From Phycisphaerae bacterium (GTDB lineage: Bacteria > Planctomycetota > Phycisphaerae > UBA1845): a DNA stretch of 64,000 nucleotides. Positions 1 to 10,000 of the stretch are shown here, one piece after another. The position numbers and the translations under genes are program-made. The stretch is taken from the NCBI GenBank assembly GCA_029260015.1, contig JAJDEB010000038.1, positions 1 to 64,000 on the forward strand, read 5' to 3'. Within the stretch, counting starts at the first letter, position 1. Each line of letters opens with the position of its first letter. The notes beneath the pieces were generated by a model. It did not search any database. It saw only the letters and a list, made by a program, of their open reading frames with translations, and was not told the DNA's origin.

Positions 1-474
1 GCCATCCGCATCGTCAGCCGACTCGTCGGCAACGTCCGGACATGGGTCGCACGCATCACCCGCAAAATCGCCATCAGAATCGTCCTGGGTCGGATTGGCG
101 ATAATCGGACAGTTGTCGCACACGTCGCCCACGTTGTCCGAATCGGTATCTGTCTGATCCGGATTCGTAGCGTTGGGGCAATTGTCGGTATCGTTGGTGA
201 AACCGTCGGCATCGACATCGTCGTTTTGCGTTTCGTCGGGTATGCCGTTGATTCCCGCGTCATCGTCGATAGGTGGCTCACCGTTGGTATTTGTGTCGCC
301 AATATCGTCTACATCATCGACACCATTTGTTCCGACGTCACCCCCATCGTTTGAACCATCACCGTCGCCAACGTTTCCCTGATCCTGCCCGCCGGGTTGA
401 TCGTCTGGCATCTGGCACGAAGCCGTCAGAATTGAAAACACAATTGCTAACGCAAGACTGAGTCCTCGATTCAT
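1..474 (-). CDS. Lipoprotein with thrombospondin type 3 repeats, C-terminus cut by window edge
   Basis: This minus-strand frame is open from an ATG at 474 to the left edge of the window (158 codons, no stop). A GGAGG ribosome site lies 6 nt upstream of the ATG at 481-485. The N-terminus is a hydrophobic signal peptide ending in ILTASC, a lipobox-like site, so export and lipid anchoring are likely. A low-complexity Gly/Asp-rich spacer follows, then acidic repeats with NCPN/NCPI and DxDxDxxGDxCD spacing, typical of calcium-binding thrombospondin type 3 repeats. Such proteins are common on planctomycete cell surfaces. The enzymatic or adhesive domain, if any, lies outside the window, so no function can be given. 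Confidence 0.8.
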   Translation of the reverse strand, partial: MNRGLSLALAIVFSILTASCQMPDDQPGGQDQGNVGDGDGSNDGGDVGTNGVDDVDDIGDTNTNGEPPIDDDAGINGIPDETQNDDVDADGFTNDTDNCPNATNPDQTDTDSDNVGDVCDNCPIIANPTQDDSDGDFAGDACDPCPDVADESADDADG

Positions 475-510
475 GTAATTCCTCCAAGTGTTTGACCGTG
501 CCGAGGTTTC

Positions 511-534
511 GCCAATAACCCGAATGGTATTGGC
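511..534. promoter_or_regulatory. Inverted repeat upstream of the lipoprotein gene
   Basis: GCCAATA at 511-517 and TATTGGC at 528-534 form a 7-bp inverted repeat with a 10-nt spacer, 37 nt upstream of the lipoprotein start codon. It could be an operator or a 5'-UTR hairpin. There is no further evidence, and short repeats like this arise by chance. Confidence 0.25.
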
Positions 535-749
535 CGCCACGATCCTTTCACCTTTCAGACGATTTCAAAGAATTCTGCGCGGCCCGATCGCCCGATGGTA
601 AGCTTATTTTAATCAATTACTTATGGGTAGGAAAGAGGATTTGGCGCTACTGAAATCGCACCTACTGCGCGGAAACCGCCCGCAATCAGTGGGTGACTTG
701 ATGGAGTAATCGAAATGTGAATCTGGACTTTGGGCGACGCCAACACCCG

Positions 750-3182
750 CTAGAAGTCAGCCAGCGACCGGTACTGCAACCCGTACAACAATTCCAGATA
801 GCGGCGGGTCTCTTCACGATCGATGTTGGTGACGTACTTCCAGAATCCGTAGACCCTGGCCAGCGTCATCATCTTCTCGGCATAAAGTTTCCACGTGTAT
901 CCGCTTTCGATGCGAGTGATCGCGTTCTTGGATGTTTGGTCCCAATACTTCGGGATCTCTTTGCACTTTTGAAGAAACTCGGCCAATAGCGTTGCGACTT
1001 GGTCGCCGTGGTTCGGGTCAATGTGGAAGCCCGAGACACCGTCTTCGATGATTTCAGACGGTCCGCCGTAGCAGGTCGCAAAGGTTGGCAATCCCGACGA
1101 CATCGCCTCGACAACCGTTAAGCCGTACGCTTCAAACAATGCCGGCTGAACGAACACACCGCGTGTATCGGCGATGAACCGATACAATTCGCCGACGAGG
1201 TTGCGCTCCGATTGGAAGCCCAACCAGCGGAACTGCCCGTCCAGATTGTGTTGGTCGTACAGCTCGTGCATCCGTTCGATTTGTTCGCGCTCTTCGTGAT
1301 CGTTGGACAGCGCCGGATCGAGATGGCCACCGACGACAAACAGATTCGCCTGTTCGCGAAGTTGTTCGCATCGGCCATACCAATCAACCAGACCGTTCAA
1401 GTTTTTGATGCGGTCCAACCGCGCCATCGTGAAGACGATCGGCTTCGATTCGTCGTCGAAGTGTCCACGGTGTGGCGAACCTCCGCCATCTCCGAACACC
1501 ATCTCGCGCAACTCTGGTTCGAGCGCAGTCAGCCGCCGTTTCGTATCGGTGTACGGGAAGTAAATATCGGGGTCAGCGCCCGGTGACACGATGTTGAATT
1601 TCGGATCATGGACGTTGATCCCATTGACCACGCGATACAGTCCCGGCATGGTAAACGATGAGTAGCTTTCATATTGTCCGACACTGTCTTCGGTTCCGGC
1701 GATTTCTTGATAGGTGCTGGTGATGATGAAGTCGGCATTGTTCATCGCGATCAGGTCAGCGGTGTATTGGCAGGCAAAATGGTACTGATCGTTGTTGTCC
1801 TTCCAATACAGATCGCTCAGCAGGTATTTGGTTTTTTCGAGGGCATGGGCAATGTTGCACTGGGTGACGTGCAAGCGCCGCGACATCAACGTCGCCACCA
1901 GATTACCGTCAGAATAGTTACCCACGATCAGCCCGGGGTTACCGCCCAACTCGGCTAGCACTTCCTTTTCTGCTTCTTCGGCAAAGCGTTCGAGGTATGG
2001 CCAAATCTCGAATCGCGAAATCCAGTTTGGCACGATTTCGCCATGGGCATCACGGAATGGCACACGCAATATTCGCGCATTGTTGGTGCCGATGATTTTT
2101 TCCGATCGCTGATCGCAAGTGGTTCCGTGTGCATCTTGGATCAGACGCGTGACGACGAGAATCTGTGGTTCAAGTGTGATCCCCTGTTCGTCGAGGCGCT
2201 TGCGCATCTCGCATTCAAGCGCTCGCGCCTGATCAAGAATGTAAACCACCTGCCCACCGGTATCGGGAAGCCCCAAAACGTTCGACTGCCCGAAGTAACC
2301 GTGCGGTGAAAGAATCACGATGTTGAAGATCATCGGAATACGGGCGAGAAAATTCTCCAGGATCGCCGGATCGGGCGCTTCGAGAATATCGGAAAGCATG
2401 CGCAACGTTTCGCGCATCCGATCAACCGTCTTGCCCCACCCCATCTCAAAACCGAGCGACTCCAGCTTGATCGACACATCGTCCCAGGTTGCATCTTCGG
2501 GCTGCTTGCCTAGAAAACCATCCGCCTGTCGAAGCGCACGGCGCAATTCTGTCACATCTTGAATGCGCCGACTCAGCATCAACTGCCTGCCCGAATACTG
2601 ATGCAGGCGAAGGAACTCCAGCAATCGCTGGTCACCTTTGTCCAAATCCTGAAACAGATCGCTGGAGAGGCGACGGTTGAGGAAGCTCATTCCCTGACCG
2701 ATCGAACGCGGCTCCTTCAGCATTGGGAACCCACGATTAAAAGGCGTTAGGTCAACTTCCATCTGCCATTGATCGCGTGAATCCTGCCCGTCAACCAGCC
2801 GCTCTTTGACTGCGAGAAACTCGGAAACGTCGATCTCCTCGACATCCACTGCCTCTGCATGGAAGCGAAGAAATTGCCAGCGCCCCGGACGCCAGCGAAC
2901 CGAAATCGCCACCCATGGACCATCGACCGCAGCCTCCTCACAAGAGCGAAGCACATCGCCCAATGGCGACGCCAACAAGGAAGAATCCTCCTGCTCAGCC
3001 GACAACACCTCCATCGTTTCGCGAAGCTCTGAACGCATCACGAATTTCTTGTCGAGCGCCGCAATCCTGCGCAACAGCAGATAGGCTTCGTCGCGATGTT
3101 CGCGCAGATAAGTCGAAAGCGACTCAGGCACTGTTGACGGGTTTGGGTTTGGCTGGTTCTGTGTTGACGAATTCTGGCTCAT
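750..3182 (-). CDS. Sucrose synthase (GT4 family)
   Basis: This 810-residue protein would catalyse the reversible reaction sucrose + NDP = fructose + NDP-glucose. Its length matches plant and bacterial sucrose synthases (about 800 residues). An N-terminal regulatory region of roughly 285 residues precedes a GT-B glycosyltransferase core beginning at NIVILSPHGYFG, with the PDTGGQ donor/acceptor loop. The C-terminal half carries the GT4 E-x7-E signature (FEAYGLTVVE) and the VSPGADPDIYFPY segment typical of the family. The frame is open further upstream, but the ATG at 3182 gives a natural N-terminus (MSQNSS). That start lies inside the 3' end of the upstream SPS gene with a 59-nt overlap, which suggests translational coupling. 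Known members work in cytosolic sucrose, glycogen or nucleotide-sugar metabolism. Confidence 0.93.
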   Translation of the reverse strand: MSQNSSTQNQPNPNPSTVPESLSTYLREHRDEAYLLLRRIAALDKKFVMRSELRETMEVLSAEQEDSSLLASPLGDVLRSCEEAAVDGPWVAISVRWRPGRWQFLRFHAEAVDVEEIDVSEFLAVKERLVDGQDSRDQWQMEVDLTPFNRGFPMLKEPRSIGQGMSFLNRRLSSDLFQDLDKGDQRLLEFLRLHQYSGRQLMLSRRIQDVTELRRALRQADGFLGKQPEDATWDDVSIKLESLGFEMGWGKTVDRMRETLRMLSDILEAPDPAILENFLARIPMIFNIVILSPHGYFGQSNVLGLPDTGGQVVYILDQARALECEMRKRLDEQGITLEPQILVVTRLIQDAHGTTCDQRSEKIIGTNNARILRVPFRDAHGEIVPNWISRFEIWPYLERFAEEAEKEVLAELGGNPGLIVGNYSDGNLVATLMSRRLHVTQCNIAHALEKTKYLLSDLYWKDNNDQYHFACQYTADLIAMNNADFIITSTYQEIAGTEDSVGQYESYSSFTMPGLYRVVNGINVHDPKFNIVSPGADPDIYFPYTDTKRRLTALEPELREMVFGDGGGSPHRGHFDDESKPIVFTMARLDRIKNLNGLVDWYGRCEQLREQANLFVVGGHLDPALSNDHEEREQIERMHELYDQHNLDGQFRWLGFQSERNLVGELYRFIADTRGVFVQPALFEAYGLTVVEAMSSGLPTFATCYGGPSEIIEDGVSGFHIDPNHGDQVATLLAEFLQKCKEIPKYWDQTSKNAITRIESGYTWKLYAEKMMTLARVYGFWKYVTNIDREETRRYLELLYGLQYRSLADF

Positions 3183-5319
3183 GGGTTCGGATCTTTCCGA
3201 AGAAGTTGTAGTGTTCGATGCCTTCGATGATTCCCCAGGCGTAGTTTTTTTCTGCGAAGTAGATGTGCGGTTCGCCACGAAGTTTCTCCAATTCAGGATC
3301 GTGGTTTCCCACAACCACACCGAGCGTATTACCTGTCAACATTTCCTCATCGTTGCCAGAATCGCCAGCCACCAAACAGCGATCCGGTTCGACACCCCAG
3401 TTCATGGCGAAATAGCGCAATGCCATGCCCTTTGATGCTCTTATCGGCAAGATATCGAGGTATGCCCCGTGCGATGTGATGACATTGGCTTGTAGTCGCG
3501 AACGCCGCAAATGCCGCGTCACTTCGGCTGCGGTTGGTGCTTCGTCTTCAAGCATATCGTAGCTGATTTTGTATTTGGTCTGTCCTTCCGCTCCTTGTGG
3601 CTTAAGGCCGGGTAGCTCGGTCATCACCTCACGAATCACCTCTGGGCGCCACCGATGGCGAATGTGTTGGTCAAAGCCACGGTCTTCGATCAAGGGGGCC
3701 CCATAATGTATCGCGCTACCCACCGAAGTAATCAAGAGTTGTGGCGTTGGAATCTTCCACTCTTGCAAGACAGAAAGCGTCAAGTCGAGGCTGCGACCGG
3801 TCGCAATGCCAAACGCCACATTGGAGCCAACATTCTTGAGCCGGCGGATCAACTCGCGAAGTCCGCTCTTATCCCCTACCAACGTGTTATCAATGTCGCA
3901 GACCACGATGCGATCGGCTGTGATCAGTCGCGCGCTTGAAGAAAGCGTTTGCCGATGTTTGTTGGACTTACGGATTGCAGTCCCGACGATGCCCGCATAC
4001 TTTTTCACATGCGCCGACCATGAGTAGTGGCCATGCGCCCCGCGTAACCCCGCGTTGGACCATTTCTTCCATTGGGTACGGTCGGATACGGCAGCCAATA
4101 GCGCTTCACCCAATTCCTTTGACTTGAGCGGATCGATCAAAACGCCATTGCGACAAAGGGCAACGATGTCCCTCGGTCCGCCATCCGATGTCGCCACGAT
4201 CGGCAAACCGCTGGCCGCTGCTTCGAGTAGCGTTAAGCCAAACGGTTCGGTCAATGCGGGATTCACAAACAAACCCTTGGTCTTTGTCGCCAACTGATAA
4301 AGGTGAGGCACATCGCTGGAGTCGTGATTCTTTGGATAGGCCACTTTGCCATAGAGGTTATACAAATCGACGTACTGAAGAATCTCACCAATGACTTCGC
4401 GGGCGCTGCGATCGAGCTCGTTGATGTCCGTTCGGTTGCCAGCCACGATGACCAGGTTTGCAACGTCGCGCAATTTTTCGTTTTCGCCGTACGCTTTGAT
4501 CAGCGTTGCGATGTTCTTGCGCGGATCGGGACGCGACACCGCGAGGATCATCGGTTTGGCCCAGTCTTCCAGGAATGGTGTGATCGCTTTATGGATCTTT
4601 GGCAGGTTTCGCCAACTGCGCGGGGGCGGCGTGAACCGACTCAAATCGACGGCTGGCGGAATGACCGTCATTCGTTTGGGTTGATAGTTGTCGTAAAGGG
4701 CATACTGCTCTTCGACTTCTTGACTCGTACTCGTCACGACGAAGGTCGCGTTGTCGAGGGCGTATTCCTCTGCGTCAATGCGGCGGCTGATCTTGTACCG
4801 TTTCTCGATGGCCTCTTCCGCCATCCCTTGTTCGAGCAATCGCTGCTTCTTGACCCGCCCGAGCGAATGACCGGTGAACGCCATCGGAATGCCCAAGAGC
4901 GATGTCATGCGACCGGCGACATAACCGGCGTCGGCGTAGTGACCGTGAATCAGATCGGGAACCCGTCCTTGATCCCGCAGGTAACGAAGAAGGTTGTCTG
5001 AGAAGCTGTCGAGATGCGGCCAAAGTGACTCCTTGGCCAGATACCGCTTCGGACCGCATTCGATCCGCACGATGTTTACGCCGGGCGCCAGCGATTCTTT
5101 GGGCTCGCCATAGATGGGGTCAACTTTGGGGTCAATCACCCGTCGGGTCACCAGATCGACGCGATTGACCTCCGGATGCTCAATGAGGGCGCGGGCCAAT
5201 TCCACGACGTAGGTAATCTGTCCGCCGGTATCCGGGTCAGCGCCCAATTCCATGTCCGAGCCGCGGACGCGACCATGAACACTGATGAGCATGATGTAAC
5301 GACCTGCACTATCCGCCAT
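3124..5319 (-). CDS. Bifunctional sucrose-phosphate synthase / sucrose-phosphate phosphatase
   Basis: This 731-residue protein fuses two consecutive steps of sucrose synthesis. Residues about 1-440 form a GT4 domain (start LISVHGRVRG, ADPDTGGQITYVVEL loop, EPFGLTLLEA signature) that would make sucrose-6-phosphate from NDP-glucose and fructose-6-phosphate. From about residue 460 a HAD phosphatase domain begins with DIDNTLVGDKSG, the DxDxT nucleophile motif, and ends with GDSGNDEEML, the metal-binding HAD motif. Both catalytic centres look intact. The frame extends upstream to 5577, but that part translates a dispersed repeat. The ATG at 5319 has an AGGAAGG ribosome site a few bases upstream and gives the expected N-terminus MADSAG. 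It overlaps the sucrose synthase gene, so the two form an operon. Confidence 0.93.
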   Translation of the reverse strand: MADSAGRYIMLISVHGRVRGSDMELGADPDTGGQITYVVELARALIEHPEVNRVDLVTRRVIDPKVDPIYGEPKESLAPGVNIVRIECGPKRYLAKESLWPHLDSFSDNLLRYLRDQGRVPDLIHGHYADAGYVAGRMTSLLGIPMAFTGHSLGRVKKQRLLEQGMAEEAIEKRYKISRRIDAEEYALDNATFVVTSTSQEVEEQYALYDNYQPKRMTVIPPAVDLSRFTPPPRSWRNLPKIHKAITPFLEDWAKPMILAVSRPDPRKNIATLIKAYGENEKLRDVANLVIVAGNRTDINELDRSAREVIGEILQYVDLYNLYGKVAYPKNHDSSDVPHLYQLATKTKGLFVNPALTEPFGLTLLEAAASGLPIVATSDGGPRDIVALCRNGVLIDPLKSKELGEALLAAVSDRTQWKKWSNAGLRGAHGHYSWSAHVKKYAGIVGTAIRKSNKHRQTLSSSARLITADRIVVCDIDNTLVGDKSGLRELIRRLKNVGSNVAFGIATGRSLDLTLSVLQEWKIPTPQLLITSVGSAIHYGAPLIEDRGFDQHIRHRWRPEVIREVMTELPGLKPQGAEGQTKYKISYDMLEDEAPTAAEVTRHLRRSRLQANVITSHGAYLDILPIRASKGMALRYFAMNWGVEPDRCLVAGDSGNDEEMLTGNTLGVVVGNHDPELEKLRGEPHIYFAEKNYAWGIIEGIEHYNFFGKIRTHEPEFVNTEPAKPKPVNSA

Positions 5320-5467
5320 CTGCCTTCCTTTGAGTTTTGCAAAACACCGGTCAAAACCACGTCTCTGACAGGCTATGCGGTTTTCGCCTGAAAGCAAATT
5401 CAACGCAGTACCTGCAATAAACACAGACGTTTGCGGAATACTGTTGGACATGTGCATATTCGCGTAT

Positions 5468-5576
5468 GATGTTGCGGGGTGCGCTCCGCTGTCATTCCCG
5501 CGAAAGCGGGAATCCAAGCACAGCACGTTACACTTCGCTCGTTCTGGACTCCCGCATGCGCGGGAGTGACGAACCA
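5468..5576. repeat. Dispersed palindromic repeat, copy 1
   Basis: The core carries two palindromes, ATTCCCGCGAAAGCGGGAAT and CTCCCGCATGCGCGGGAG, joined by about 40 nt. It lies in the divergent intergenic region between SPS and the redoxin gene. Close copies occur at 26451-26592 and 35679-35812, with a half copy at 42903-42930. The layout of two facing hairpins matches REP/REPIN-type elements. It has no coding capacity; spurious frames through it read HSRxxGSPERA on one strand. Confidence 0.85.
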
Positions 5577-5602
5577 CTGAAGACTTTGGAGAACCACATC
5601 AG

Positions 5603-6538
5603 ATGACAACGCAATTACTTTGCACGCTGGCGATTGGATTGCTGCAACCCAGCGCCGTGGAACTATCCGCGAAGTTCGATGCGGATGAATTGAAAGTCGG
5701 GCAGACGTATCAACTCGAATTCAAGTGGGATGTCACATCGGAATCTGCTGTGGACCAAGCCGGTGTTCCCGTCCCGCTGATTCAGATCGACGTGCCCGAT
5801 TCAATCGAGTTGGTTGGAAAGGAATTGAAAGAACACAAGGAATTGTCCAAAAATGAATTCCTTTATGCGCCCTTTGAGCGGGCACTCGAATCCAAGACCG
5901 AATCGATCGAATTCAAACTCATCTCTGCTCCCGCAGCAGGCGACCATATCGCGATCAATTTCATCGCCTATTCAACGGCCAAGGATGGGACCAGTCAGTT
6001 CATTCGCAAACGATTGGCTGTCCCGGTTGTTGCGAAGGCCGAAGGTAAAGAAGTCGAAATCGGAGATGCGGCCTGGGGTCGCAACAATTTCGGGAAAATA
6101 GGCGAGCAGGTTAAGCCTATTTCGATACCTCAAGCTGACGGAACCAAGGTCGATCTTGGTGACATTCTCGGCAAGTCCAACCTCATCATCACAACCTACC
6201 GGGCGTTCTGGTGACCGTTCTGCGCTAAGCAACTGGTTCAGTTGCAGGAACGCTATGACGATTTCGAGAAGCTCGATACCGTGGTCGTGGCGGTGGCACA
6301 GGAAGATAAAGACCTCGCAACCCACGCGAAATTCCTAAAACACTTCGACCCAGCCCCCCGGTTCAAACTGGTGGCTGACGTGGAAGGAATCACCAAGGAC
6401 CGATATCATCAGACCACGACATACCTGATTGATAAGACGGGTCATATTCGTGAGATCTTTCCGATGATGGTCCACCACCGGGCATCATGGGATTCGATCC
6501 TCAAGCGGATTGCGGAAGTGAATGGCGAAGGCCGATAA
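5603..6538 (+). CDS. Secreted AhpC/TSA-like redoxin selenoprotein (UGA at 6212-6214 read as Sec)
   Basis: Read through the in-frame TGA at 6212-6214, this is a 311-residue protein ending at TAA 6536-6538. An N-terminal signal-like segment (LLCTLAIGLL) precedes a beta-rich domain of about 130 residues, then a thioredoxin-fold redoxin domain. The active site reads TYRAFW-U-PFCAKQL, exactly where AhpC/TSA-like proteins have W-C-P-[YF]-C, so the UGA sits at the peroxidatic Cys and forms a UxxC motif. Downstream of the UGA the frame continues as good redoxin sequence (VVVAVAQED, LVADVEGITKDRY, YLIDKTGHI). A SECIS-like hairpin follows the UGA. GGAG at 5588-5591 supports the start. The role would be peroxide or thiol redox chemistry outside the cytoplasm. 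The alternative, a nonsense-mutated pseudogene, fits less well. Confidence 0.85.
6216..6252 (+). promoter_or_regulatory. Bacterial SECIS-like hairpin
   Basis: The hairpin begins 2 nt after the UGA codon. The lower stem pairs CGTTC (6216-6220) with GAACG (6248-6252). After an asymmetric internal loop, the upper stem pairs GCAACTG (6229-6235) with CAGTTGC (6239-6245), 7 perfect pairs closing a GTT loop (6236-6238). The apical loop lies 21 nt after the UGA and starts with G. That matches known bacterial SECIS geometry, in which a small loop with an early G lies roughly 16-37 nt downstream and is bound by SelB. The element lies within the coding sequence and still encodes plausible redoxin residues. 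Confidence 0.75.
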
Positions 6539-7002
6539 GCCCGCGATTCTTCACGCCCATAACAGCGTTGTACAAAATCTGACATACCGGGCAGTCCGGG
6601 AAGGTCCAGATATCAGTCACGGTTCATAAGTTGTGCGTTCAACAAGACTTGACTGGACACCTGTAGATCGACGACAATCGGCGTTGAATGTCTCCAAGGA
6701 TGCTGCCTAGGATGACTGTAAACGCGATTCTTCCGGGTGTCATCAGGCGTGCAGATACCCAACCGCTCGACGTACAAAACTGATTTCAAAGCGCCTTGGC
6801 CGGGCTAGCATCCAATGAATCTGGAGTACGCTTCCGCCTTCATCGGAAGTTTTCGGTGGGGATCGTGATAGAAGTCTGAGTCGTCTGAATGGTCAGATAC
6901 ACGGTCAGACGTTTTTTGATAAGCACTAGCTGAACACTCACTTGCCTGCGATCGCACGGATCGCAGGAACAAGACAACCAAACGAGCCATTGGGGAGCTG
7001 CC
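6539..7002. other. Intergenic region upstream of the M6-like protease gene
   Basis: These 464 nt hold no credible gene; the short frames lack ribosome sites and recognisable sequence. The only structured part I see is a terminator-like hairpin at 6882-6917, about 85 nt before the GTG start of the next gene. A promoter for the protease gene probably lies here, but I cannot place it. Confidence 0.5.
6882..6917 (+). terminator. Hairpin plus T-tract in the 5' region of the protease gene
   Basis: CGTCTGA (6882-6888) pairs with TCAGACG (6905-6911), and six Ts follow at 6912-6917. It may terminate transcripts from the redoxin gene. If the protease promoter lies upstream, it would instead act as a leader attenuator. 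The stem is only moderately GC-rich, so confidence is limited. Confidence 0.45.
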
Positions 7003-10000
7003 GTGAAAATCAACAACCGCACTAGAGGAATCTGCCACTGGACCTGTTCGGGCCTGGCACTTGCATTCATATTCTCGCTATTCGCGGCAACCAGCGCCGT
7101 CGCCGAAGAACGCAAGTTTACGGTGATGATGGTTGTTCCCCCCAAATCGGTAACCGGTGGATATCCGCCGTCCGGTGTGACGGACGTTGCCCGCGGCGAC
7201 ATTTTTGATCAATACTTCGATGACTTTAATCCGGTGATTGATTCATTTGCAGAGTATTGGAAAGAAATCTCCTATGGCCAAGTGACGGTCACGGGAAACG
7301 TATTTGACTGGGGTGAGATTCCCTGGCCACTGCTGCCCGCAGGCTCGACAGGGTCACTCCCCTTTACGAACTTAAATGGGGGAGGGTTCGGACAGTTCAA
7401 CGGTGAGGGATTTTCCGAAGCCCGCCAGATGTTTCGAATCGACTACAACGGTGAACTTTTTGAAAACGACAGCACAGGAACCCCTGACGACCCCACAGCC
7501 AACGTAAGAATTTACCCACCCGGCTTGGCAGATACAGACATCCATGGCAATCCGGTATGGACACCTGGCGAACGTTTTGTTGACCTTGATGGCGACGGTT
7601 ATTACGACGCGCTCACTGAGGACACCGCCGACGGATTCAAAGGCTCATCGGAAAATGACCTTGGCGATATGGTGCCCGACTGTAGCCTGGACGGTGAAAT
7701 CGAAACCGACGAATTCTGCGATTTTGACTTGGATGACGAATGGGATTATGCAGAACCCTTCGAAGACTTCCTGGTCATTTACAACCGGAATACCACTGAG
7801 ATTGAAAATCGATGGATCAAACTCGATCCGAGCCCCAACAATACTTTTGAAGGCGACGTCGATTCGATGGGTAGTCGTGTGTGGGCGGAGGCCTACATCC
7901 GCAGAAACTATCCAGGAGATGCAGACGCGTTGATTGCGCGCTGCGGCAATGGCGTTTATGACGGCCCGGACTCTTGGACTGAATCTGGCAACACAAAACT
8001 TCAGCATGCGCCCGAACCAAGCGGGTTTTTCCTAACCATCACACCGGAACCGGGGTCGTTCTATCCAACCATGATTTCATACGAACAATGGTGGGAGGAA
8101 TATTGGCGTGACGAGCACATTGATAGTGGCTTGATTCCGACCCCAGCACCTGATGCACCCGCCTGGATTGAGTCCATCCCTATCATAAGGGATTTCGACC
8201 CAAATTCGCCATCGGTGGGTGGTCCAAGATCGTTCAATCCCAACGCGGGAGGTACGAACGCCCGAACGGGCGTCGAATGTCTTCCCGATGTAGAAGTTAT
8301 GGAGGAGGAATGTAGCAAGCCTATCTTGGAAGACTTCACCGTGGGCGACGGCTTTGATCTGGAAAACCCAAATGGTGGTGGAGGTAGTATTTACGCTGAT
8401 ACAGTTGGATACTATGACGGTCCTGCGGAATTCCGCGACCTTCCGTCATCGATGTACCACACCAGGAGTTTTACAGGTGGGGAAGCAGTCTATTCCGGTT
8501 ACGAACACTTTGGATTCATCAATTCAAATAATCTTGATCCCATGGCACCTGAAACCAGTGGGCAATGGTACGGAGGTGACGGAAGATTCGGAGAAGTCAC
8601 TTCACCATTTAACACCAACGACTGGGGACATGATCGAGGTGCCAACGACCCAAATAATGCCGGAGGACCCGACACCATCATTCCGCCGGCAGGGCCGTTC
8701 GCATTTAACATCCATGGAACGGCGGGTTTCGATGGTGGAAACCTAACGACGTTGGAATTCTTGACTTGGCGCAAAGATGACGACGCAACTTCCGGCGCTG
8801 CCATGAAACGTGACTTCAATCTCGACGGTCTTCTCGACCAAGGTGAAGTTCGCAACCGAGGTACTGAAAATTATTCGGTAGATGTTGACGCGGGAACTCC
8901 CAATGACGGCGGTCCGAGTACAAGATATCCATTCAATCGGCGGCGACTGACCGAAGATGCCGTCGAAGTGCATGATGATTCGGCCGACTGGGATCTTTTG
9001 GTCATGCCCGTCGACAACTCCTTCTGCATTACGTTTGAATTGCCTTTGGGGCAGGAGGAAGAAATTTGTCTCGACCTACATTTCAATTTCCTGCATTCAA
9101 CTTTCATACTTCCCGAAGGAATCATCGCGCCAGGATTGGCTGCCGGTGGGCGAGGGTTGTTCCAGTTACCGGCACCAGCAATGGATTTGCCGATTCAGGT
9201 ACGAGAGGACATCCCAGGTTCCTTGTCGCCCATTTGGTTCTCAGATTTTGGAACCACGCTGGGCGATGTCGGTGAGGTAGGCAATACGAGTGGGGGTCCG
9301 CTCGGGGGGGCTGGAAAGCAGCTCATGGTTCACGAATGGTTACACGTTTGGGAATTGTACCCAGACCTCTACGACTACGACGAGTACCTACCGGGTTCGA
9401 TCATTGATACACCGGTGGGCGCCTGGGACATCATGGCCGGCGGCTTTGTCCATCCATCACCCGTTTTGAAAGAGAAGTTCACTGGCAACGGCTTCCTCGG
9501 TACCGCTCATCCCCCGTGGATCGATGTGACCGACCTCGCCGATGTGCTTCGCCCAGGCGAACCGACGGTAATCGAATTGCCCGACTTCGCATTCGATCCG
9601 TCAAACTCGGTCTATTACCATGAAAATCGCAACAAAGATGCCGATCCGACGCTCGAAGAACGGTTCTATTTTTATCGACTAACAAGCGTCGACCCACCAG
9701 ACGAACCAGGCGCCGGTGGAAACCGAATCAACTTCTCCACCTATGCACCAGGTGCCCCGATCAACAACGGCATGATGCTGATGCACACCAATATTCCGCG
9801 CCCGCTACTCGATGATCCAGAAGCTCAACCGTTACAGCAGCGCGTTGGAGCAAACTTTATCTACGCGATCTTGCAGGCGGACGGTGGTGAAGATGCCGGA
9901 GATGCCGGTGACCCATTCCCTGGTATCAACGGTGTCACCCAATGGCGCGAAGATGCAACCGATCCGAATTCAAGGTGGTATGGGCAGATTCGCAGTGGTA

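Noticed and set aside
5320..5577. Upstream extension of the SPS-SPP gene
   Set aside because: The extra residues are the translation of a dispersed palindromic repeat, and the start at 5319 has an excellent ribosome site.
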